64,000 nt of DNA from Hygrophila difformis (lineage: Eukaryota > Streptophyta > Magnoliopsida > Lamiales > Acanthaceae). The position numbers and the translations under genes are program-made. Below the pieces are notes generated by a model. That model saw nothing but the letters and a program-made list of their open reading frames with translations. It was not told where the DNA came from and ran no database searches. Of this stretch, positions 45,707-56,800 are shown in pieces (position 1 is the first letter of the stretch; every line of letters starts with the position of its first letter). The stretch spans positions 2,833,431 to 2,897,430 of the forward strand of contig JAOANR010000005.1 of NCBI GenBank assembly GCA_030278955.1. The letters run 5' to 3'.

Positions 45707-48451
45707 TGTAACACCCGAGGAAAAACAAATTCGAATTTTTTTGAACTACGTCATGACTTGATCCCTTCACAGGGTACGTAGGCAGCTTGGAACTAATTTC
45801 TAAGTTCAGTCACGAAATAAATCACAAAATACATCACGAATTAGACCACAAGGACGATAGGGGATGTTGAAACCAATTTAGACTAGGCTAAGTAGGACCC
45901 GGAAATGTTGCGAGCGATAAGCCGGACTCGTAACAAGATTAAGGAGAAGATTCCGCAACGAAGACGCCCCAGAGAATCGAGCTAACACGTAGAAAACCGA
46001 TAGGGGAAAGCGAGGGAAGACCCGACGGAACACGCGGAGCCGAACCGGCCGGTCCGGCCGGCCCGCGCTGTCCGCGCGCCGCCGCGCGGCCACCGCGCGG
46101 CCAAAGGCGTCGCGACGCCAGGCCTGGCACGCGTGCTCCGCGCGGACAAAAGCTTAGGTGCGCGCCAGAGGTGCTGAAAGTGTAAACTTTCCTTCCATGG
46201 TGATTTTCTTGCCAAAAACCATACCCCTAACCATGGCAACCGAATCCCAGCCTTAGGGAAGGCTATAGGACGGTAATAGGGCGTCCCAAACCCTAAGTTT
46301 TCAGAAACATACCAGCCTCCACCCTCAATTTTCTCTCCAAGTCCAAAATCCCTTCGAATCCACTTTCCGGCGAGTATTCCGGCGACGACAAGGCAAAAGG
46401 AACCAAGCCCTGCCCTCTAGACTCTTGGTAAGCCATTGTGCAATGTTTCAATTCGTCCATAGATCTCAGAAACTCATATTCTAACCCTTTTTCCTTACTA
46501 CGATTTCCCGTCGGAAAACGAACAAAAAGCGATCGGAGAAGTTGGCCGTTCGTCGTGACCCTAGGACGTCCGGAAACCCAATCCAGCGACCCTATCATCA
46601 TTCTAAGTAAGTTAACACCTTACTCACAAATTTTTGCGGTTGTTTGTTGTTTAAATCTCGAGATATAGGCTTGTAACAAAAATCGGTTTTCAAAAACCCT
46701 ATTTTCGTCCAATTTTAAAGACTCGCCAAAAACTCAACCTTCGGGAATTCAAACCGAAAACTTTTCAACATAAAAGTTGTTCCTAACACCTTTATCTAAC
46801 TTGTGTCCAAATTTCAGCCATTGACATTGAGATTTGCTATCCCAATTTTCGTCATGAACTTTCTGTATCAAACCGAACGTTTCAAATCTGTGACAGATTC
46901 CTTCATTCAACTTGATGCATGTTTTTCACCCATTTTTCGAATGATTTAACTTTGCATTTCTAAACAAAAGTTGTAGATAATTGTGTCTAGATTATGCCTA
47001 CAAAATTTCACGAATTTTGGTGTTCATTTGATATGTCAATCGGCCAAGTTTTTAGAACTGTTTTGAATTCGTTTAAAGGGCCATGAGTATACAGTGTGTT
47101 GCACACGATTTTTGAGTATCAAGAATTCATTATTTCCAAAAACTTAAAACATGAAAGTTGTTCCTTAATGTGTCGTGTAGTTACTGTAAAAATTTCACAT
47201 CGATTGGTTTTGAAATGAATTTTTAATCGGCGTTACACGAATCTGTGACGAAAACAGTTTTCAAGACGTAAATTATTCTTTGCAATAAACTCAAATTTCA
47301 ACTCACTTCGGAACCTTATTTCCAAAAACTTAAAACATAAAAAATTGTTCGTGTGTGTGTTTTTGAATTACTGGCCAAGTTTCAGAATTTTTGGAGGAAA
47401 AACGAATTTTAAATTAAGAAAGGCGTAAACTGCCTCGAATAGGATTTTTCGAACTTGAGAAAACTCGAACTATGAAAACGCGATATCGATCCTTTGATAA
47501 CTTTGAAATACGAACTTTCGAAAAATCCCGTTCACTAGGCTGAGCCGATCTTCATACTATCATTATCTTTGAGACTGCCTCGTTAGTGGTCTCCTTACTA
47601 TCTGAGATTGCCTCGTTAGTGATCTCGCGCGCTGTATTTGTGGACTGCCTCGTTAGTGGTCCTACTATCTTTTTGGATCGCCTCGTTAGTGGTCCTACTA
47701 TCTTTGAGACTGCCTCGTTAGTGGTCTCCCATTGTTTGGACTGCCTCGTTAGTGGTCCTATGTTGAGATTGCCTCGTTAGTGATCTCCCGGTATGGTGTC
47801 CTCTTCTTAGTTTACGGGATGAAAAGTAAAAGACTCGTGTGAGTGTTTCATTATGCTTAAATCGTATTTATCCTGTCTTTAATTACGTATTTAAATTTTA
47901 TGCATCTTAAATTATGCTTTAGATTACGCTTTTTAAATTAAGTTCTTTAATCATAATTTTCCGCTGCTAATAAATCATGTATTTTTAAATTCTCGTACGA
48001 TAAGCGAAATCTTTAGTTTAAACACTTGTAACCCCTTTTATTTGTAGTTAGGGATTAACTTACTCAGTATATTTTTATACTGACAACCGTTGTAATTTTT
48101 CTTTTACAGAGTATGTCGAGTGACGCATACGCATGCACTTGGGGGGAATCATTTATGAACATTTTAAATTTCTGCATCGTACTGTTTTTACCGGGTCTGT
48201 TAAACCCGAGGATTTGGCCATGTTGGCCGTGATTTTGCTTTCCGCTGCACTTCCTTTATTTACTTTTCGCGCATGATGATTATTACTATCGTATTAAGTA
48301 TTATAAATTTCCGGACTAAATCTTGAAATGTTTTTAAATCTTTTCATACCCACAAGCCTTGCATTTCCTTAGCAAGCTCGGGAAGCCGTGTCTTACCAGG
48401 GAATTGCGGCGGTGACATCCCGGCCTGGGTTATCAAATCCGGGGTGTTACA
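45707..48451 (+). repeat. Inverted chromovirus LTR (LTR3) with a cut primer-binding site
   Basis: 2,745 bp, the reverse orientation of LTR1/LTR2, beginning TGTAACACCCGAGG and ending GGGGTGTTACA. It is followed by AGTTGGTATC, the first part of the primer-binding site, and then abruptly by LINE sequence. It is more diverged from LTR1 and LTR2 than they are from each other (a different segment near 46150-46450, many point changes), so it represents an older or different copy. It abuts copia RNase H on the left. Confidence 0.93.
47575..47790. repeat. Minisatellite in LTR3
   Basis: Inverted form of the LTR1 minisatellite (GCCTCGTTAGTG core), about eight units. Confidence 0.85.
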
Positions 48452-48459
48452 AGTTGGTA

Positions 48460-49044
48460 TCCAGTGTGTGGTCAACACTCTACAGTCCTTTGCTGTAGCC
48501 TCTGGATTGTGCTTAAACCAAATGAAATCATCGGTCTTCATACCTCATTACATACAGCCGCAGGAAAGAGATTGGATCAGGGGTCCTCTAAACATGCCTG
48601 AAACAAGCAAGTTTGATTCTTATTTGGGTTTTCCCATTCTAACAGGGAGAAAGAGAATAAGTGATTTCACATACATCCTAGACAAAATGGATGCGAGGAT
48701 GGAGGGTTGGGCGAGTAAATTACTCAACAAAGCGGGGCGGCTCACCTTATGTAGGGCGGTGCTATCTGCGATTCCCTCTTACGTTATGCAATTACACTGG
48801 ATTCCCGAATCCATCTGTCAGCATATAGACAGGAGGATAAGCAGGTTCGTGTGGAAGGACAATAAAGGAAAGGGGCTCCATCTAGTTAAGTGGGACACGG
48901 TTGCGAAAGCCAAAACTAAAGGTGGTTTGGGTCTTAGACGAGCTCGCCTAATGAATACAGCCCTCCTCGGAAAACTCATTTGGGGAATGCTACATAACAT
49001 GGATAAACCATGGGTTAGAATGGTTAAAGACGGGATATCGACGG
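48460..49044 (+). repeat. 585-bp LINE duplication, right copy
   Basis: Starts inside the primer-binding site of the inverted chromovirus LTR (AGTTGGTATC|CAGTG, with TCC shared by both partners). It runs on without interruption into the rest of LINE ORF2 at 49045. Confidence 0.92.
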
Positions 49045-50418
49045 TCTCACTCTCTCTTAGAACTGCAGGGAACCAACGATCTCACATTCTGAACATTGTG
49101 AGAAAGGTGCTGCCTAAGCTGCGTGAGGGGTTCTCTTTCAGGTTAGGGAATGGGAATGCATCACTTTGGTTCTCGGGTTGGTGGAAGGGAAGTCAACTCG
49201 GCCCCCTGCTTCCCTATGTGGCCATTCAAGATACTCAACTAAGAGTATGTGACATAGTAAGAGATGGGAAATGGGCGTGGGAAAAAATCTACTCCATCGT
49301 CCCCCAGGATTTGCTCAATGAAATTGTTGACTCTTCCCCCCAGTCCTTCACCCAGACGTTCCCGATCTCTGGATTTGGGATAAAGGCAGGAATGGCAAGT
49401 TCTCCGTCCAATCCGCTTACAACTTTCTTTGCACGAGGGAAGAGGAAGGAGAGGGATGGAAATGGATGTGGAAATCAACAATTCCAGAAAAAGTTGGCTT
49501 CCTGTTTTGGCTTATATCTCACGAGGCCCTGCCGGTGAACTGGTTAAGGTACACTAGGAACCTTAGTCATTCCCCTCTCTGCACTATATGTGGGGTCGAA
49601 GTTGAAAGCTGGCACCATTGTATCTTCCTTTGCCCCTGGGCTAACCAAATCTGGAATTCCCTTGGCATTACTATTCCTAAGGACTGCAGTGTCATCCCGA
49701 AGCAAGATATTAAATACTTCCTGCAGGGCTTCCTACGCTGCTACGGGAATGTAGTGGCTGCTGCTTTTTGGGTGCTTTGGCTTGAACGAAATGCAAGAGT
49801 CTTTAGAGGAAAGGCCAAATCCTTGTGGTCCACCAAAGGGACATTGCTCCATTAAAGAAGGACATGGATAAGGCCGCAGACAGGTGCTCCATCTTGGCCG
49901 AAAGAAGAAGGAGTACTAAGTGGAATCACCTTAATCACCATGGGCTGATACTTAATGTAGATGGGAGCCATCATGGAGATACTGGACGGGGAGGATTCGG
50001 ATTCGTTCTAAGGAATGAAGGAGGAGATTGGCAGGGGGGAGGATGTGGTCACCTGGGAGCAGCCACTATTCTTATGGCTGAACTTTTGGCTTTGCGTCAC
50101 GGCCTGGAATATGTTTTCAAGAAAGGCTGCCGCCGCATCAGTGTGTATTCTGATTCGTCTCTCTCTTTAAACCTGTTGCAAGGGGGAGGGGAGCACCATC
50201 CGTATGCTGCTATTCTCCAGCAAATCAGAGATATCAAGGCCCAGTTTGATAGCTGCAACATTGATCACGCCTGGCGAGAAGGAAACAATGTGGCGGATAG
50301 CTTGGCTAAGTATGGAGCCTCGGGGGATAGGTTCTACACGACTTGGGCCTTCCCCCCGGACTTCGTCCAAGGGCCACTTCTTATTGATGCTTCGGGGGTG
50401 TGGCTTCCTAGAGCCTAG
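48460..50418 (+). pseudogene. L1 LINE ORF2, 3' part: thumb, zf-RVT and RNase H
   Basis: The first 585 bp repeat 26328-26912, then ORF2 continues. A slip in a C6 run near 49336-49341 moves the frame, after which PDVPDLWIWDKGRNGKFSVQ leads into the zf-RVT domain (FLFWLISHEALPVNWLRY, CTICGVEVESWHHCIFLCPW). Another frame change lies near 49830-49850. The final 190 codons are an RNase H domain (LNVDGSHHGDTGRGGFGFV, LMAELLALRHGLE, VYSDSSLSLNLL, ADSLAKYGASG), ending at TAG 50418. The catalytic Asp-Glu-Asp-Asp residues are present. ORF2 cannot be read through without correcting the shifts. Confidence 0.9.
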
Positions 50419-50547
50419 CCTGCCTGTGTCGTGCCTTTCCTGCTTCTTCTCCTGCTAGTTTAGTTTTTATTCTGTATCTTCGCATGTGGTTTTCTGCTTT
50501 CTTCTTTTGTATGTTTCTTTTCCGGCCTCGGCTTCGCAAAAAAAAAA
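50419..50547 (+). other. LINE 3' UTR and poly(A) tail
   Basis: Pyrimidine-rich 3' UTR ending CGGCTTCGC followed by ten A. Marks the LINE 3' end. Confidence 0.8.
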
Positions 50548-51070
50548 TAAAAATATTTCATTAAAACTATGGTGTAAACATTAAATTGATCCTAAAAATA
50601 TTGATTAATATAAAATGACTAATCACCTAAAATTTTTATACCATTCTAAACAAATTCTACATAATTTTTTATTCTTTTTAAAGAAGAAAAGAAAGAAAAG
50701 CAAAAAAAAAAAGAGTAAAACACATCATAATTTAATTAGATATAATATCATTAATCCAATAATCTTTATCTATTTCAACATAAAAGAAAAATATATATTT
50801 ATCCAGTAATCTCTATCTATTTCAATATAAAATAAATTAATATAAAATCAGGAGTATTGTAAAAAAATAGTATTTTACTATAAACAATATGTAAAGATTT
50901 CTGGTAATAATAAATAGTTTGGGTTGTAGCAATATTTATATCAAAAAAACTCTAATATTAATTGATCATGTTGCATGTTCAAACATGGTACAAAACATGT
51001 GTATTCAATCAAACATCATTTACCATTTTATTTTTCACAAATAATAGCCTAAAGTAAACAGTTAAACATA
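50548..51070. other. AT-rich DNA between LINE and Cassandra
   Basis: No gene. A-rich runs near 50700; probably interior of the surrounding Helitron. Confidence 0.4.
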
Positions 51071-51140
51071 AATATTGTAATACCCCAAGAGAATGTATGG
51101 AAGAATAGCTTAAAAGGATTGAAAAATCTACTCATGTCAA

Positions 51141-51258
51141 CAAGGTGCACCTTTCTTTTCTGGTGACCATCCCATAAGAACTCCACGGTTAAGCGTGCTT
51201 GGTGTGGAGTAGTCTTAAGGATGGCTGACCTCCTGGGAAGTCTCCCAGGGTGTGCGCG
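51141..51258 (+). promoter_or_regulatory. 5S rRNA-like pol III promoter in left Cassandra LTR
   Basis: Follows plant 5S rRNA from ACCATCCCATAAGAACTCC through GGTTAAGCGTGCTTGG (A-box region) and AAGGATGGCTGACC (intermediate element) to CCTGGGAAGTCTCCCAG (C-box region). The 5' third is diverged. Confidence 0.9.
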
Positions 51259-51571
51259 AGTGAGGCCAAAGCGCACTGGAAAGAGTTTTGTTGACCTGTG
51301 GGGCCAGACTTCAATCCCGAAAGAAGCTCGAAGGCACCTCCGGCTCCATAGCGGGTCGGGGTGTTACAGAATGTATCAGAGCCAACCTGCGACCGCGCGT
51401 TGTACTGGGAGTACCAGTCAGGCGTCTAGCGGGGCAAAGATCCTGAGGGACTTTGATTAGGTGATCGAGGCGCAACGAGGACGTTGCGTTCTCAAGTGGG
51501 GGAGATTGTAATACCCAAGAGAATGTATGGAAGAATAGCTTAAAAGGATTGAAAAATCCACTCATGTCAAC

Positions 51572-51689
51572 AAGGTGCACCTTTCTTTTATGGTGACCAT
51601 CCCATAAAAACTCCACGGTTAAGCGTGCTTGGTGTGGAGTAGTCTTAAGGATGGGTAACCTCCTGGAAAGTCTCCCAGTGTGTGCGCGA
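51572..51689 (+). promoter_or_regulatory. 5S rRNA-like pol III promoter in right Cassandra LTR
   Basis: Second copy with changes: AAGGATGGGTAACC in the intermediate element and CCTGGAAAGTCTCCC in the C box. This copy keeps GGGT but loses GACC, the reverse of the left copy. Confidence 0.88.
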
Positions 51690-51803
51690 GTGAGGCCAAA
51701 GTGCACTGGAAAAAGTTTTATTGACCTGTGGGGCCAGACTTCAATCCCGAAAGAAGCTCGAAAGCACCTCCGGCTCCATAGCGGGTCGGGGTGTTACAAA
51801 TAT

Positions 51804-52824
51804 ATAGTAGTAACTAATTATTATTTGACCTATTCCCAAAATATAACCCTAAACTTGACAAGTTGGGTCATTTGTACCCTTATTTATTTTTTTAACAAAA
51901 AATACACCTAAATTTTTTATTTAGTTTTAAAATTCTACCCTTCTACCTTTTAAACTATTAAATTCGACCTCATCAGTTCTAAAAATATCTCATTTTGGTC
52001 CTAAAAATTTTAAAATAACCTCATTCCACCTATTCACGTTTGAAAAGTTTCCCATTAGCACAACAATTTGAAAATAATGTATTTAGTAATTAATTTTTCT
52101 TTTAACTTAAATAAAAAATATAATTAACTAATAAAATTAGATTATAGTATTTAATAAAATAAAATAAGAATGATAATCAAATTATATTTATTGTAATATC
52201 TTTAATTTTAGAAAGTAATTTCATTATTAATTATATTTAGATTCTTATTTACTTTATTTGAAAATTTTTCTTTCAATTTCATTATTTTTCAGATTTTTTA
52301 TTTTTCTAATTTTAATTCATTAGATTTACCAAAAAAAATTTTAATTCATTAGAATTTCTCAAACAATAAATATCATTATCCAGATAGAAAAATAGTTTAT
52401 AATGACAAAAAATATGCTCAAAAAATATACCCCTAAAACAATTAGTATCAGAGTATAAATTTAATTTAGGGCTTATAATAATAATGAATTAAAAAATAAT
52501 AAAAAATTAATTAAATTAAACGAAAATATTAATTACCAAACTTTTTTCATAATCAATAAGGAAAAGAAAAAATTGGATAAAATGTTATGGACTAAAATAC
52601 TATTTTAAAAATGAACTGATAATCAAAGTGTAATTATAATTAAAATTTATTTTATAAAATTAAAGATAAGTCCACAAAAACTAATCACAATAAAAAAAAT
52701 TAAAATACATTACTTAACAAAATATAAGTTTTAAATGATAAAAACATAATAAAAAAAGTATAAATAATTAAAAACTTTAGGGATAATAGTCAAAATGTAC
52801 AATATATTAGAGAGTAAAATAATA
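51804..52824. other. Very AT-rich Helitron interior
   Basis: No gene; long A/T stretches and short scattered repeats. Confidence 0.4.
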
Positions 52825-52935
52825 CTCCCTCCGTCCCATTTCAAATGTCTCATTTCTATTTTGTTCCGTCTCACTACAATTGTCATATTTCATTATTTAG
52901 AAAATTTTTACTCCTTGAAACAAACATCACATCAA
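52825..52935 (+). mobile_element. Partial Stowaway MITE (left end only)
   Basis: TA followed by CTCCCTCCGTCCCATTTCAA, the textbook Stowaway terminus, but no matching inverted end was found up to 53260. Truncated or rearranged; the right boundary is approximate. Confidence 0.5.
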
Positions 52936-53260
52936 CTATTTACTGAACTTTAATACAATAACCTATTCTGCATAAATACCGGACAAACTTAATAATGCAA
53001 AAATATTTTTTCTTTCTAATTTTGAATAGTTAAAGGATGTTTATTTTCCACTTGCTCTCATAATTTTAGATATAAAAACAAACCCTATATATTTAATTTT
53101 TTAACAGTAAAAATAATTTATTTTATATTATGTCCACCTTATTGTAGGTTTTCCTTTTAAATTTTGGTTGCATGCATTCAAAAACTATTTAAGCAAAAGA
53201 CTTTGAATCTTATGTAATAAAAAAACTATATTCACATTTTATATCGTCATATTAGTTCAA

Positions 53261-53290
53261 CGCCCGTGCGCAGCGGGCGAAAAAATCTAG
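53261..53290 (+). repeat. Helitron 3' terminus (hairpin plus CTAG)
   Basis: CGCCCG-TGCGCAG-CGGGCG stem-loop at 53261-53279, then AAAAAATCTAG, followed by T. Same design as the end at 22067. Confidence 0.85.
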
Positions 53291-53640
53291 TATAGATAAA
53301 TTATGCCTTGGGTTTCCATGTAAACGCTGATTAATCATGCAGAAATGTACAGTCATCCAAATTAATTACACGTCAGCGCTGAATCATCCTACTTGCCAAG
53401 TCAATCAATCTTTTAAATCTTATATTTAGGTAATAAATCTCTTTATTAATATAAGAAAATCTTGAAAAAATCTTTTCATATATTTCAAAAGGATATAAAT
53501 TGAAAATAAATTATAATATATTTGATATTATGATAGATTTAATTAAACCAATATGTATTCTTTAATTTTTGCTCGATATATAACATTTAATTGAATATGT
53601 TATATTTTCAAATATATTGTATTAATTATATAAAAATTTG
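53291..53640 (+). repeat. 5'-truncated Helitron remnant
   Basis: From ATTATGCCTTGGGTTTCCAT on, it tracks 15500-15800 (ATTACACGTCAGCGCTGAAT, TTGCCAAGTCAATCAATC). The true 5' terminus with TCTATATAATAAATCC is missing. Confidence 0.7.
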
Positions 53641-53858
53641 AGCCTGAAATATTAATTTCCATCAATATAATAAATTAAAAAATTAATTAATAATAACTAT
53701 AATAATATAAAAACGAATCGAATCAAATATTAATCAAATCTCAAAATATCAAATAATTACAAATCATTCGCAAATGGAACTAAAAATATTTAATATTTGA
53801 TTCATTTATAACCCTACTCCCATCCCTACATCTGTACATGTACCGCCGTATTAGGACG

Positions 53859-56800
53859 ATGGATTCCGCAAATTCTGACATACAGGTGAGAACGCTGCAT
53901 TTTACCAGCCTACAAGGCGTTGCAGATTAGTGCTTCTTGAATTTTATGCTCTCTTTCGATTATATTTATTTTTCATCCCTCCGATGATTTTCCATGGTTT
54001 CTGAACTAATAGATTCCAGGTCCCACGATGATGCCTCCCATAGATGAAATTTGAATGTTTGTCTCCCATCCGTATGATCTAAATTCATTGTGATGGTGTT
54101 ATTTATTGAAAGCTTTACGGAATTGGATCCCAATCGAGTTGATTTGGAATTCAACTTTATTAGTTGCTTTGATTTCTTGAACATGATTTTTGTTTACAGA
54201 GCGAGACATAATTCGTGAAACTACTAATCGGAATGGAAACAATGAATTAAAAGTTCAGAAGTTTGACATGTAATTGAGGATCGAGAATATTATTTTTCTG
54301 CTGTACAATCACAAACTTTATTAATGGTTATCATCTAGGACAATCCTTTAGTTCTTGAATCTGTATAAGTTGTGATTTAGCATAATTAAATTGATTTCGA
54401 TCATATGCATATTAAATATTTGAGCACCTTGGTATTATGTATATCATATTTTACTGCTTTCCAATCAGAAACTGAAAAGGTCTGCTTAATTATCAATAAT
54501 TATTTTCATTGTTTTATTTGCATTCAGTTGTAAGTTGTTTTGGGTGTTGAATTTCCTGTAAAGCAAGCATTCCATAATCTCTATGAGCAGGTACTAGGTA
54601 GCAAAGATTGAAGCCATTTATCTGATTTATTGCCTTTGTTTTGTTTTGTTTCGGAATTTTAAAGATTGCTTTTAGGGGGGGAAAAAAAAAAACTTCCATT
54701 GCGGCTTTACAGTTAAATGTGGTGAACTGATGACATGTTTCTTAAATGGCCGACTTCTTGCCTTTTCGTTTTACAGTTAAGTGTGCTTTGTCTGTTTTGT
54801 TTTGATTTGAGACAAACCTCCAGATGTGCTTTAGTGAAAATCACCTTTGGTTCATTCATTTCATTATTGCCTTTTCGTGTTTATTGGTCATGTTGACATG
54901 GGAAAAAGCTTAATCTTGTTATAGACGTGTGAGTGTGTGTGTGTGTGTAAATATGTCTTATGGATCAAAAAGACTCATTCAATATGCACAACCACAGAGG
55001 TAGATCCAAAAGTGCTTCATGTTCTGGATTTTCTATTATTACACACAAGATAAGATTTTTCTTGGTAGGTTGTGTGAAAAGGGTAGGAAACTTTGCCTAT
55101 TATTGATCTAGGAGCTTATATTGTAAACGTCAAGAGTAATACAAATTCTTTGATCAGATTATGTGGGATTGGATCCTTGAAACAAAATTCTTTGTATCTA
55201 TATGCAGATAAACCAACAAATCAGCCCCTGCCCTACCATGTTAAGAAAAAACACAGTAGCAAGACATAAGTGCTTTGTGTACAAAGGGTGATTTATTTTC
55301 TACTTACTGCTTGCTAATACACATTTTGAGGTAGTGCATATTTTTGATTTATATGGAAGCTATGGGATAGTAATATTCCTTTAATTAGGGAACCGATAAT
55401 GGTGTCAAAGTTTATTTGTAATAAATTTCAAAAGGCTAACCTCACTGCCCTGATGATTCATCTGATGCATTCACATTCTAGCCCTCTTTTCCGCCCACTT
55501 TTGGGGTTTCAGTTTATGTATTAGAAGCTTTTCTAGCTACATCATATGTGTTTAATTTTAAAAACACATAAATATTCTAAATGAAATTCGGAATTTAATG
55601 AATGAAAAGAGAAAAATTTATAACCCACTACAGGATCATATTTACTACAGAATAATATGAAGTCCTCTACCTTACTCTATTCTCCTGACATGATTTTTTC
55701 AACATATGTTAATCTTCATGTTCTGGGATATGAATCTTCATTGTTATGCTATTTTAGTTTAGTGTGATTTAGTGGTGTGAAGTTCTACTTCTATTTTCAC
55801 TAATAATTTTGTATTTGAGTTTAATAACTAATGTTCATTGAAAGTAGATTTCGGGGCATTCCCAAGTTTCCTTCACGTATAAGATTAGTAAGTTGTGTGT
55901 GATAAATGGATATTTTCCTATAATGTTTTCTATATATTCTTGCAGTGTGCTTTTATTAAAGACAAGAAATGGCCTTCGCTGTGAATGGCATTGCAAAGTC
56001 ACTAATATCTTCACATACATATAAATCCACTCATGACTTCCTATAGACTGATTTTGGAAGTAACTTCAAACTTCACTTTAGAGAAACCACCCAATATAAT
56101 TTTTTGCCTTGTCTTGATTCTGTTTCTTTGGATATTGCTTCCCAATAATGCATTAGTAACGCCATTGTACAGAAAGATCAAACTAACAGATGGTCATGAC
56201 AAGACTGATCGAGTAGATGATGCATGTGTCAACTTAATTTTAAAGAGAGAGAAAAAAAAGAAAAAAAAAGAGAGGGGTAGCAATCACAAGGTACTTCGCA
56301 TGTGTTATTTGTAATGTTTTTTGATTAACTTTGCCTTGCCCATTTACAGCTAAACAAAGTAATGGAAGCATCTACATCCGGAGTTGAACCGAGAAAAGGG
56401 GTGGAAGGGGCAGTATCCCGCAAATGTCGTAATGTAAGCATTTCTTTATACTACATTATAGATTAGTAAACTGATTTTTTTAACATATTACTCTTGGTAT
56501 GGAAGGCAACAATCTTCGTGCTTTTGTGAGTGATTAGCAAATTGGAGAAGTTATGTATGCAAGAATTTCCAATGTTTAAAATTTGATCAATCAAAGTTAG
56601 GCATGTGTTACAGACTTTGAAAAAATAAAAGAATTAGATTCTAGAAAGGTGAAAACACTTCTCCTTTTTAACATTGGGCACATCCAGCACGGCCCTTGCC
56701 AGAATAATTGTACTCAACATGAGAAATGGCCTTCAGTGTGAAGGGCATTGCAAAATCATTAGTGACTCACATAGTTATATATCCACTAGTGACTTCTTAT

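Larger units (their letters stand above)
22540..50547 (+). mobile_element. L1-type non-LTR retrotransposon, split by nested LTR elements
   Basis: Left part 22540-26912 (5' UTR, ORF1, ORF2 to the thumb) and right part 48460-50547 (end of ORF2, 3' UTR, poly(A) at 50538-50547). The right part overlaps the left by 585 bp. Combined, all expected modules are present: DUF4283/zinc knuckle, endonuclease, RT, zf-RVT, RNase H and A tail. The exact 5' end and a target-site duplication could not be found. Confidence 0.85.
51076..51798 (+). mobile_element. Cassandra TRIM retrotransposon, complete, 5-bp TSD
   Basis: Two direct LTRs (51076-51368 and 51507-51798) surround only 138 bp. They begin TGTAATACCC and end GGGGTGTTACA. 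The interior opens with a PBS-like GTATCAGAGCC (tRNA-iMet type) and closes with a purine tract GTGGGGGAGAT. The target duplication AATAT is perfect (51071-51075 and 51799-51803). Each LTR contains 5S rRNA-derived sequence, which defines the Cassandra family of terminal-repeat retrotransposons in miniature. It has no coding capacity; movement depends on proteins of other elements. Confidence 0.95.
22068..53290 (+). mobile_element. Putative 31-kb Helitron shell carrying LINE, gypsy, copia and Cassandra
   Basis: The 5' end TCTATATAATAAATCC at 22068 belongs to the same family as those at 15000 and 15410. The nearest plus-strand 3' end downstream is at 53261-53290: hairpin CGCCCG-TGCGCAG-CGGGCG, then GAAAAAATCTAG, followed by T. 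It resembles the 3' end at 22067 (GGGTGAAAAATCTAG). Everything between is foreign insertions plus AT-rich DNA. Either a small non-autonomous Helitron was inflated by nested insertions, or the two ends come from different copies. No direct test of continuity is possible here. Confidence 0.5.

Noticed and set aside
51141..51700. Two 5S rRNA-like sequences
   Set aside because: Both lie within LTRs of a Cassandra TRIM and have substitutions in control elements; they are not genuine 5S genes.
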